DNA of 64,000 nucleotides, taken from NCBI GenBank assembly GCA_963422465.1, contig OY730172.1, forward strand, positions 1,674,001 through 1,738,000, given 5' to 3'. Each line of letters opens with the position of its first letter. Within the stretch, counting starts at the first letter, position 1. Positions 46,835 through 56,247 of the stretch are shown here, piece by piece. Both the position numbers and the translations under genes were made by a program. The DNA is from Lichina pygmaea (taxonomy: Eukaryota > Ascomycota > Lichinomycetes > Lichinales > Lichinaceae). The notes below the pieces were generated by a model. It worked only from the letters and a program-made list of their open reading frames with translations. It was not told the origin of the DNA and did not search any database.

Positions 46835-48098
46835 ATGTCTAGCAAGGTGTTTTCGAGTTCACCTACGCCCCCCGACTCTGATCAGTCGACGGCGCCTACG
46901 CAGCTCAGTATCTCGGAAGCATCGGCCCAAAATACTTCGACGTCGGTCGCAAGAGTTGTCCAGCTGTTCACGAAGCATCTGGAAGGCACTTTACCCAGAG
47001 CCTTGCATACAACCCACCTTACGATTGATGAGTACATCGAGCTTCGAGAGACACTGAAGCAGCACGAAGAGCTCTGGTGCTATGTTCATGCCAAGATTCG
47101 GTGCGAGATGATCTCGGAACTGCTTGCACCATAGTCTTGCTGACCTCAATGGTTAGGTTTGATTATGATTCCGACGCCGAAGAACTGTTCGTTCGAATGC
47201 CGACTTTGATCCACGAACTCCTGGCGACCCACATCGGGCTCTCGATAATAACCCAGTTCAACGAGCTAGTAAAGTCCTTCCCACAACCCGCTAGAAAGTA
47301 TCTCGAAGGGGTTCGACATTGCGGAACCACCGATGTCCGTCTCTGTCACCAACCACCGAATGGTCGGTGGTCTTTCGCCAAACGAAGTCCAGATGTGTCG
47401 TTTCGGCATTTGAAGGAAAAATACCCCTCCGTCATCGTCGAAGTGTCCTATTCGCAACAACGCAAGAATCTTGAGCGTCTAGCCGACAATTACATCGTCG
47501 TTAGCGAAGGCGACGTCGCGGTGGTGATTGGAATTGACCTTGAGTATCGTGGAATCGAGGCGAGAATCATGATGTGGAGACCGAGAATCGTTAAGGAGTT
47601 GGACGGCTCCGAAGCCATAGTGTCCGAACAGACATTTTGCGAGGTAGGTATTCAGGCAGGCCCACCGAAAACCTGACTTTCCCCAACCTTGATGCGTAGG
47701 TCTTCCGGCACGCCAACATGGAGCCAGCCTCTGGAAACCTCACCCTTGAGGTACGCGATTTTGCATATCCTGATGAGCTCGAGGAAGTACCGGATGTGTT
47801 GAAGACAGCAACGATCTCGATCCCTTTCAAAACTATGGCGATCTGGCTAGAGGAGGGAGAACTCCTCGAACAGTCTGGAGAGGTTGAGAAAAGAAAGAAG
47901 GAGATTCCCGGTGATCGAAAACAAAGGCTACGGGAGTCGTCGTCGCCGGAAGAGCTAGGCAAAGATGACGAGGTGTACCAGCAACACCTAGAAGAGCACA
48001 CGCAGAGGCGAGAGGAAGCGCGAGACAGGGATTGGATTGGCCACACAGGGGGTGCAACGGAAGCTAGTTGGGTGGATCGTCTCCGACCAAGACTCTAG
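46835..48098 (+). CDS. Hypothetical protein with PD-(D/E)XK nuclease-like core
   Basis: A fungal protein of unknown role. Exons are 46835-47100, 47157-47643 and 47700-48098, giving 383 residues with compatible phases. The N-terminal 45 residues are Ser/Thr/Pro-rich. The region KRSPDVSFRHLKEKYPSVIVEVSYSQ, quoted in part, has the look of a PD-(D/E)XK fold: an Asp in SPDVSF, then a beta-strand VIVEVSYSQ, then a Lys after QQR, and ADNYIVVSEGDVAVVIGIDL next. The C-terminal part is charged and likely coiled (EEGELLEQSGEVEKRKKE). Similar orphan proteins are common in filamentous ascomycetes (from memory). Function, and whether it still cleaves DNA, cannot be read from the sequence. It borders the repeat-rich block. 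Confidence 0.7.
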
Positions 48099-48799
48099 GT
48101 CTATCGACAGGAAGGACGGGGATTCAAGAGGTGACCGACACATCTATCATTGTCGTCACAACACCATAAATCTCCGATGGACTGGGATCATCCGCGCATC
48201 CTTCAATTAACTGCCGCACTTTCCAGAGAGATATACTGGAAATAGCTTATCGGCTATTCTGGACTGGGTGACGGTGATCAATTCCCACAGGCAGTACTTG
48301 TACCACCAGCATGTCATTACAGCACACCACTTTCCATGAACATACTGTACTGTACCGGTGGGACTCAAAACTGTTGACTGTTCTGATCCTGTCTAACTAT
48401 ATGATTCTCAAGGCCGAGGTATCATTGTTTGAAACTGTGATCACACATACAGTACTGTACAGGTGCAAGACCAGTCATACATCAAACAGGGCGACCATGG
48501 CTGAAGAGAACATAATCAACTGAACTTCTTAGGCTAGGTCATGGCCCTTGAAAGACCACTCATACTGCTACTGTAGACAGGGAGAGGGGGAGGAAGAGTA
48601 TTTCCCTCCATCTTTCACAAGCAAGGGGTGCTACTACATAAATGACGACAGAACTTGGACAGGCAGTTTGCAATAGGGCAGCCAGTAGACATCAGTTGCC
48701 TTCTGCAGCCAACAGCGACTTGAGGCAGCAGCCAGCTTTCGGTTGGTATACAGTACAATAGATACTCTAGTGGCTAAGGTATCAATCACTGAGTAGGGT
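48099..48799. other. Gene-poor flank of repeat block
   Basis: Nothing recognised. GTACTGTAC-type motifs occur near 48340 and 48450. Confidence 0.5.
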
Positions 48800-49056
48800 T
48801 GTTACATCTGCTCAGACCTTTCTCCAAGTGTAAATACCTGATTGATCCTGCTTGTCAAAGATTCAACTGGCAAGTAAATCTTTCTATACATTGCATGACT
48901 TTTCCAGACTCTAGCAGTGAGGATACTATCAGAAGGAAAACAATAAAAGTATATATGATCCACAAGATAATAAAGAAGATAAGAGGCTTTCTTCCCCAGA
49001 GTACTGTAAAGTCTGGGCCTGCGACAACTCAAACCTCCACATAGTGGTAGCAGGTC
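48800..49056 (+). mobile_element. LTR fossil, Ty1/copia-like, with primer-binding site
   Basis: A candidate long terminal repeat of about 242 bp starts TGTTAC and ends CCACA, with a TATA-like AAGTATATATGA inside. It is followed by TGGTAGCAGGTC at 49045-49056, which resembles a primer-binding site for initiator tRNA-Met. No internal coding region follows, so this is a broken remnant or solo end. Family assignment is from layout only, and age cannot be judged. Confidence 0.45.
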
Positions 49057-49100
49057 TAGGAAAGAGCCTCTAGGTGGCGCTACACAGAACTCATCAGAAT

Positions 49101-49281
49101 TGTGTGTTGTTAAGAAGTTGATTGACTAGCTAGGAAGAAGAGCTAGCTATATAGCTGAGAAGCTCCAAAGTTCCTACCTGAATAGGCACCTGCCCTGGGC
49201 TAGCTCTCAGCTTGGCTAGACTTAGTCCCAGCTGGGCCGACTAAGTCCCAGCCCCTGAGTCCAGTGGGCGTGGCCATGACA
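49101..49281 (-). mobile_element. Second LTR-like fossil (opposite strand), tentative
   Basis: Read on the minus strand, about 180 bp starts TGTCATGG and ends AACAACACA, with a TATATAG-like box. A purine stretch precedes it. These are LTR-like features, but no partner repeat or coding region was identified. It may instead be leader sequence of the neighbouring copia-like fossil. Confidence 0.3.
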
Positions 49282-50573
49282 GTCACCCTTGCTCTGAAAA
49301 AGTCGGTGCTCGGTGACTAGTGGGGGTGGTGTATCTATTGAGGATGGTGCTGGTGTATTGATCAGATATGCAGCCTGATTGCCAAGCAGAGTTCTTGTAA
49401 CTGTTATAGTTTTTGAAGTGATAGTGAGGATCGGGGTTGGTGGGGATGTATCAGTAGATGGTGGTGCCTCGGTTCCTCCCAGGGCATGCATGGCTATGCC
49501 ATCAATCAATGTTGACAGCTCTGTGGGCATAAGTGACAATGGCACGGAGTCGTCCTTGGCATGTTGTACAGCATCCGTGGCTGTGCTGTTGTTGTTGGCG
49601 GGAGCATGTTGATCAGCAGTGGCGGGCTCTCGGTCTCTCCTACGACACACTTCACTATGCCATCTGTTATTGTTGTAGGCGCTGTGAGCATGACCAACAA
49701 TAGTGTGGAGTTGTTCTTGGCATCGCTCGGTATGCTGCCTGTTGTTACTATAGTGTCCGCCGGCATAGGTGCTGATGTTTTGGGCCTGTCAGTCAGAGTT
49801 GGGGGTAGGCTGTTGCAGTGTGCTCAGAGATGCGATGGAGCTTATTGTTTGACGGGAAGCTTATTCCACAGCTTCTGCAGATTTGACCGACCAGTAGAGG
49901 TGTCTTCTTTGCTAGAGCCTGATCGATACTGTTGTATCACTGTTCCCGACAGCTGCGGCTCTGTTGTTCTGAATGCTGAGATCTCCTGCGCCAGGAGCCT
50001 CTTGTCAGTTTGTCCTTGGTTTGTATCACCCTGCGTCTTCTCTGCCAAACGTGATGCCTGCGGTATTTTCAACAGTGGTGTAGGTAGAGCTCAAGACATC
50101 TCAGACAGTGGAGAGGCCCACAGTGCTAGTGATGATCATGATGCCAGCAGCATTGTCGGCAATAGTGTAGCTCACGAGCTTTCAGACAGCAATGTGGGTG
50201 TATCCTGTGGTTCTTCCAACAACCTCGATGCTTGTGGCATTGCTGATGAGGGTGGTTTTGACGACTGTGATGCTTGCAGCACTTTCAACAATGGTGATGG
50301 AGCCTGTGGCAGCATGCTGGATGATGACAGAGCCCATGGTGTTGTCGGCGACTGGGATGGTGGTGCCTCTGATGAATCTGATGCCTGCGGCATTGCTGAC
50401 AATGGTGGAGGCAGGGACGGCGGCATTCTTGACAATGTTATGATGTATTGTTTCTCTGCCAATAGTGTTGATCATGATGGATAGACCTGATTCGGTGTCT
50501 CAATGGCCATCTGGAATGCCCTCCTATAAGCATATCCAGTTGTTTGTCGGAGATATTCATCATGGCGAGAGTA

Positions 50574-50640
50574 GGTGGGTGAGCGCCCAGGTCCAGTGCC
50601 GTTGGTGATCAATAGTGCTCACAGCAGATAGGTGGGTCAC
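50574..50640. repeat. 67-bp direct repeat, unit A
   Basis: Matches 50834-50900 with about ten differences, most of them transitions. Shared blocks include GTTGGTGATCAAT and ACAGCAGAT. Confidence 0.8.
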
Positions 50641-50833
50641 TGGCAGACTCAAGTTCTCCAGTGAGGGTGTTGATAGCCGGGCTTGACAGTTGGTTGACAG
50701 TGAGAAATGTTGGCAGTGGACTGGTGGTGTGCTTGATTTGTCGACGACCAGGAGGCATCAAAGCTGTGGAAACAACTAGTCGACCGGCAGAGGTTGGTGC
50801 CGGCAAGGTCACAACCTGGGCTTGAAGGGGGGT

Positions 50834-50900
50834 GGTGGGTGGGTGCCCAGATCCAGTGCTGTTGGTGATCAATGGCGCTGACAGCAGATGGGTGGGCAAC
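50834..50900. repeat. 67-bp direct repeat, unit B
   Basis: Partner of 50574-50640, offset by 260 bp in the same orientation. Confidence 0.8.
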
Positions 50901-51319
50901 GATCTTTCGGGCAGTCGGTGGTGCTTGAGAAGAAGGCAGCTGCCAGTGTGAGGCCGCTGGTGCCTCGAAGGGGTTCCGAACAGTGTGGCTACGATGACAA
51001 AGAGACTGTCTCTCCAGAGGTCCGCCAGTAGTACGACAGGTAGAACTGTAGGAGCCTAAGTTTTTTATGAGATAGGTCGGTCTGTGTAAGGAGCTAGTCG
51101 GTGACTGGGCGCTTAATCAGCCGTGGGCTGATTAAGCAGGTCGCTGCAGTCGCACCTATGTATCGCGAGTACGTATGATGGTACCAGATGTAATGCTCCG
51201 GTAGAAATATTAGTTGTCTCATGAGTTTTGTAAATAAGAGCCACCAATCTGAAGTCCTGCCCTATCGTGAACCCGGAGTGCTCTTGGTGAGTGTACCATG
51301 ATGCCTGGCTCCGGGTCAC

Positions 51320-51560
51320 AAGTCTCTTGGTACTTGTTACCTCCCTCCAGCTCAATGATCTTCTGGATAATCCAGTGCTAGATCTGACTCTGCTCAAGCT
51401 CCTCCCAACACTTCCTCCATGCTTGTTCTGCTGGCCCCTGATCCATAAATCCACTATATTCTGTAGTCGCTCTTTTCATCCAGGGCTAGCAATGAAGACT
51501 CAATAGCATTAAGGTCGGGAGACTTCCCTGGCCACTCCAGACACTTAACACTAAATTCTT
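51320..51560 (-). pseudogene. Tc1/mariner transposase relic
   Basis: On the minus strand, 51546-51498 encodes CLEWPGKSPDLNAIES, the DDE-domain motif SPDLNxIE of Tc1-like transposases. Downstream, 51417-51325 encodes WEELEQSQI then HWIIQKIIELEGGNKYQE, matching the C-terminal end of fungal Tc1 elements. HRDAAFQEF just upstream fits the region between the second and third catalytic residues. Reading needs a frame change and passes several stops, so it is dead. The N-terminal half and terminal repeats were not found; similarity may extend to about 51800. Confidence 0.75.
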
Positions 51561-53920
51561 GAAAAGCTGCATCACGATGTGTGACAATCTGCCTAGTTCT
51601 ACTACGCTTAGTCAGATAGTCATGAGACAGCTAATACTCCCGGCGGAGCATTACATCTGGTATCAACATACGTACGGGATATCTCGGCCAGTTGCCGAGG
51701 TATAGTAGTCTTTTGGGCTCAGTGCAGCTGTAGCCGACCCGTACCGTTACACCCTGGCAGGTGGCCGCCGAACCCGTCCCAGACTTTATATCCAAGTTTA
51801 AGATGGTTCTGATAAACATCTATTTAGTTATTCAACTTTTCTTGAGGAGGTGCTTGGTCACTCAACTGAGTGTTGGGTGATGTCAAGTGTCACGTGATCA
51901 ACTACTGTACGGTACTGCACACATACTTGTGCAGTACGTGACTTGCATCCAAAGGTCACGCTCTACGCCTCTGCCGGTCAGATGATACACAACTTGTCAG
52001 TAGGACAGCCCAGGCGCCGAGGTCGCTGAGGTCGTTGAGGTCACCAAGCACGTGCTACATCCGTTGTCCTGTTATTTGTTCTGGCGCCGCGTCCACGTGC
52101 AGATGTTGGTGTTGTGGTATGCTCTAGGGTGTATTACGTGAGCAGGTTGGATCTGTGATGTTTGGAAAGCACCGGAAGGGGCAGGAGACTACACACGTAT
52201 GTACTGTACCGTCGGCAAGATATCTGAGCACTACAAAAATCACTGTCCCATGAGTGCCACAAGTGCCAGTGTGACAGTAATCTACTGTAGGACTGTTGGT
52301 GTCTAGCCATACCAAGTCCAGGAGTATGAAGTACGTACAGGGACAACTTGGGTTGCAGAGCTTAGACTTTTGGTCAGGTTCAAAAGTGATCTGTCAGTGA
52401 CACAAATCAACAGTCACTCCGCAAGTAGACTTCGGTGACAAGTATCAATGCATCACTTCAGAAGAGTGTTATTGAGCAGTGTTGGTTTTCCAGAAGTTGT
52501 GTCACCTGTTCAATTTTTTTCTAGTAGGAATTCAAGATGGTGGAATGATTCATGAACTTGACAAAACTGATGGATTTAGGCTGTCGGACTTTTGATGTGA
52601 TACTGCAGTGGTTGGGGGTGCACATACTGTACTACAGGTATTGAGAGTGAGCGCGGTTGAGGTCAAGAACGAACCCTGGCTATAACTTACGGTATGTATC
52701 AGCCCTAACCCCACAAAATCAGGCCTAACAATGAGTACCACAGAGCTGCTGTCTAGGTGGCCGGCGGTGCCCGTCACCTCTTGTGACAGCTGCTGGGTTT
52801 CACGAGCCACTGTCATTAGTCGTAACTCGAGCGCCAAGACATGCAATGACACATCCCCCACCATTCGTCATGCACTCGACACGGGATCTTTTGATATTTG
52901 TCGAGACACCGAAAGCGAATCACGCAGATGGACTCCTGACATCCCACCTCCAGAACTTGCAATACTTACCCGCCACCTGCGCACCAAGACATATATCCTG
53001 ATCCTGTGGTGCTCTTTACCCTACTGGCACATGCGTACTGTACCTGTAGCTGGATATCGACTCCTCAGCAGGTGACTCCCACATAGCATCACAACATCGA
53101 ACTTGGATAATCGTTCGATCTGTTCTGGCCTTTGTTTCTCGAGCAAGACACAGCCGGGTCGTGACTTTCGCCACGAGCAGTCATCAGTCATCCGCGCCGG
53201 GTAAATTGGACGACGACGACAACGCTCCTCAGTTGGTGGTCGGGGTTAAGGACTACCAGGAGTCAGCAAGGTCATCGTCGGAAGAGCGCCGGCTCCGGCC
53301 CCGCAGAGACTCCTCTCGGAGGTTGCTGGATCGCTGGAGGTATGACAAGATCCACCACCGATACTGATTGAGCATTGGGTGACGCACTTGCTGCCGTCAT
53401 CCTCGAGTTCCAAAGCCCTCCGGGACTTGAGAGGCTCGAGTGGCTCCACCGAGATCCCTCTTGGCATACGAGGTGCTGCGAGCGCGGTGCGCTACATCAG
53501 TTTGGCGTCGCGCATCGACTGCACAAGACTCAAGCCACCGGCTGCAGCTCTGACTACTCGCAGCACAGCATGACCGGTCTGAAACCTCTGCCGGCGCAGA
53601 TCCATTCCGCTCATCCGCTGCAAAGCCTCGCTAGGGCCTCGCCCCCAGACCGGCCCCCGGTGGCATCCCAGCAAGCGTCGTCGCACTCTTTCCGGCATCC
53701 TCGTCGACGCCATGACCAAAATCCAAAGGATCGGGTAACATCCGAGGCGCAACACTCTATCGATGTTCCAAACGGCCGTGGCGCGATCCCCATGCGCGCC
53801 GGGCTTCACGACCAGCCGGGAAATGGCCATGCACGAGCGCCGGGCCGGTCCGGACGCGGCGCGAATGCTTTTGACGGGCCCGGGAGCCCTCCCCCAAGCA
53901 AGAGTACGCTTCCCCTCGTC
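51561..53920. other. Gene-poor region upstream of CCCH gene
   Basis: 2.4 kb. The first 240 bp may continue the Tc1 relic. GTACTG-type motifs are frequent near 51905-51945. A 197-codon open frame at 53375-53965 overlaps the CCCH start region in frame, but its sequence is not protein-like until the last 14 codons. No further gene is supported. Confidence 0.5.
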
Positions 53921-55688
53921 ATGAGCGGGCACGACGTCGAGCATCAGTTGCTGATCTTGCTCTAGATACGTCTCATGTGCCCTGCAAGTTCTTCCGACAA
54001 GGCGCCTGTCAGGCTGGCAAGGCCTGTCCGTTTTCACATTCCGTCGATCCCGCCACGACTCAAGCTCCCTGCAAGTACTTCACCAAGGTACGATAGGCGC
54101 CGACTGTCGTCATTTTCAATCCTCTAAACCAACCCCCCCCCCCCCTCCTTTTCCCCGCCAAACAACTCTTCCATTCTAGGCTGGTGAGCTGACGGTTCGA
54201 ATCTAGGGCAATTGCAAGTTTGGGGCCAAGTGTGCCTTGGCCCACGTCCTCCCTGATGGACGCGTCGTCAATCGCCCAGGTCTCGGCCCGCCTGGAGGTA
54301 TGCTCGAGCTCGGAGGTCGTGTCGATCCGGAGCTGCACCAGAACCCTCCGTCGGCCTTGGCCAATTCCCTTCTGCACGCACATCTTCCGCCACCGGCAAT
54401 CGGTCACCAGTATCCGTTTTCGCCGCCCGACGACTTCTCGTTGACCCCGACGCTCGCACCGCCAAGCATCGATGGCCTCCCGACCATCGATACCGGCTTC
54501 GTGCCGTCTCGGCCGGACTCTAACTACGGCTCCCCGCGTGACGAGTCTCGCTTCCCCATCTCGCCTGCCATCAGGGGACTCAGCGTCCTCGACGCTCCGC
54601 TTCCCGCCTCCTTCGACAGCAACGGCGTCTCCTGGATCGCTCGTAACGGGCCCGTCGCCGCGTCGGTGCCGTCCAAGTTTGGTCTCGAGTCTCCGCCGCG
54701 CTCGTTCCGAGACCCGCCGGCCTCGGACGCCCTGAGGACGCTGCACGATTCGGCCTACGGTAACGGTGACCGCAGCCGGCCTTTCCACATGGCGTCGAGC
54801 CCGCCATCGTCGCACACGCCGGAGTCGTCGACCATTCGCATCATGCACTCGCAACGGCAGACGAAGCCGAAGATGATGTCGGCAAGCCTGCCGCGCGCCG
54901 GCGTCAACGACGACTGGGACAACTTCGCCTTCGAGGAAGAGTTCATCCCCAACAGCCTTCACGAGCTGCTGACGCCGCAGGAGAAGATGAGGCGCTTCTC
55001 GCGGAGCGCCGGCGACGACGACGGTGGCCTCAACTCGCGGCTCAGCCTCAGCGGCGTCGGAACTCCCGGCGACCCGTCCAGCAAGGTGGGCTCGCCGCTC
55101 GCGTCGAGCCCCTCTCGTTTCGGACCGCTGTTCACGCGGCAACGGAAGGAGGAGGATCAGTCCACGCCGCCGACCGGGCTCGGCCACGTCGGCTCGCCAC
55201 TGCGGAACTCGACGCTGCATCCAGGCGCGAGCCCGGCGTTGCGGGCCATCAGCCGACCTACGTCGGGAGACATCTCGCCGTACTTCGCGTCGCCGTCGCG
55301 CCAGTCGCCTACGTCGATGATCTCGCAGCAGCTCCAGCGTACTCGGGTGTCGAAATCCGACCAGGCCAGCGGCGACGGCACGTTGCACCCGGGGTCCGGC
55401 AAGCCGAACGGCCAACCGTCGGGAAGGATGGAGCGAGCCGTGTCGTCGTCCAGCATGAACAACGGAAGGATGGTCGGCTCGATCGACGAGGAGCCCGGAG
55501 AGGTCTTCGACATGGAGGAGGTCGACGATCTACGGCGGTCGAGCGGGGTCTGGAACCCTCCCGCCGACGGCCGGCCACCACCACGAGTCGGGCCCATCGG
55601 CGACGGAAGAAGCGTCTCCGGCACGGTCGACGGCAAGGAGAGCAGAGGGAGGTTTGGTTCGCTGGGCTCGCTCAACGTCGGTCGATGA
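53921..55688 (+). CDS. CCCH zinc-finger protein (Lee1/Cps3-like), start region out of frame
   Basis: Two CCCH fingers are plain: PCKFFRQGACQAGKACPFSH and PCKYFTKGNCKFGAKCALAH, the second crossing the intron 54088-54206. This is the Lee1/Cps3 arrangement, probably RNA-binding. The rest, to residue about 550, is Ser/Pro-rich and disordered, with a conserved-looking NDDWDNFAFEEEFIPNSLHELLTPQEKMRR segment (quoted by its ends NDDWDN and QEKMRR). The finger frame begins at GAT 53965. Upstream, ATG 53921 encodes MSGHDVEHQLLILL in a different frame ending at TAG 53963, and this resembles the family N-terminus. One missing base near 53963 would explain it. No ATG lies in the finger frame after the stop near 53870. 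Confidence 0.75.
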
Positions 55689-56247
55689 TCACATGGGTGG
55701 GTGCGATTGCGTCTGCAGCTTGTGGAGCTGGATACACCATCTCCTCACGGGGCCGATTCTCCGGCACGAGCCTCTTACGAACTGCCTCCGATGAGTGCGA
55801 CGAGCTCGTGAAACCTGCTTGCTTTGGAGTTGCTCTCATGGAAACGAAGAGCAGCTTTTATTCACACAAGAGGATTGGCATGGGCGCGAGAAAGGAGGCG
55901 GGAAGGGGTGCGTTTGGATCGTGTCGGCTTCTCGTCTGGATTGGAGCAGCCTGACTACAGATCTTCCTTCTGTCTTGGTAGCGCGTTGTAGCCGATGCGT
56001 CGTGAAGAACACGGCTTTTGACTGTCTGTTAGTTGCAATGTACAGCTGATAGATGGGGAGTGATTTACGGATGGTGGTTGTGGCTCGGATTGGAAGGAGC
56101 TCGAGCGTAACGTCGCAATGAAGATGTCACGTGTCAGACGCGTTTCCCTCAACGCGTCAACGACGCCTTGGTCCGCCCTGCCCCGTCTGGTCCCACCGAC
56201 GACGTCAAAGGTCTCCAGCGACCAGACGGACAATACAACACTCAGAT
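55689..56247. other. Intergenic, CCCH gene to CHL1
   Basis: 559 bp. Nothing recognised beyond the CCCH 3' UTR and the CHL1 promoter. Confidence 0.6.

Larger units (their letters stand above)
49282..51270. other. Repeat-rich block of unknown origin
   Basis: A 307-codon plus-strand open frame at 49561-50484 is built of imperfect repeats (DACGIADNGG-like; the minus strand reads as Ser/Thr/Val-rich repeats). Neither strand has a recognised domain or a convincing intron pattern. It may be decayed coding DNA of a mobile element or of a repeat-containing surface protein. I could not decide which. Confidence 0.4.

Noticed and set aside
54060-55415. 451-codon minus-strand frame opposite the CCCH gene
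   Set aside because: Arg-rich shadow of the Ser/Pro-rich coding strand; it ignores the intron that joins the second zinc finger.
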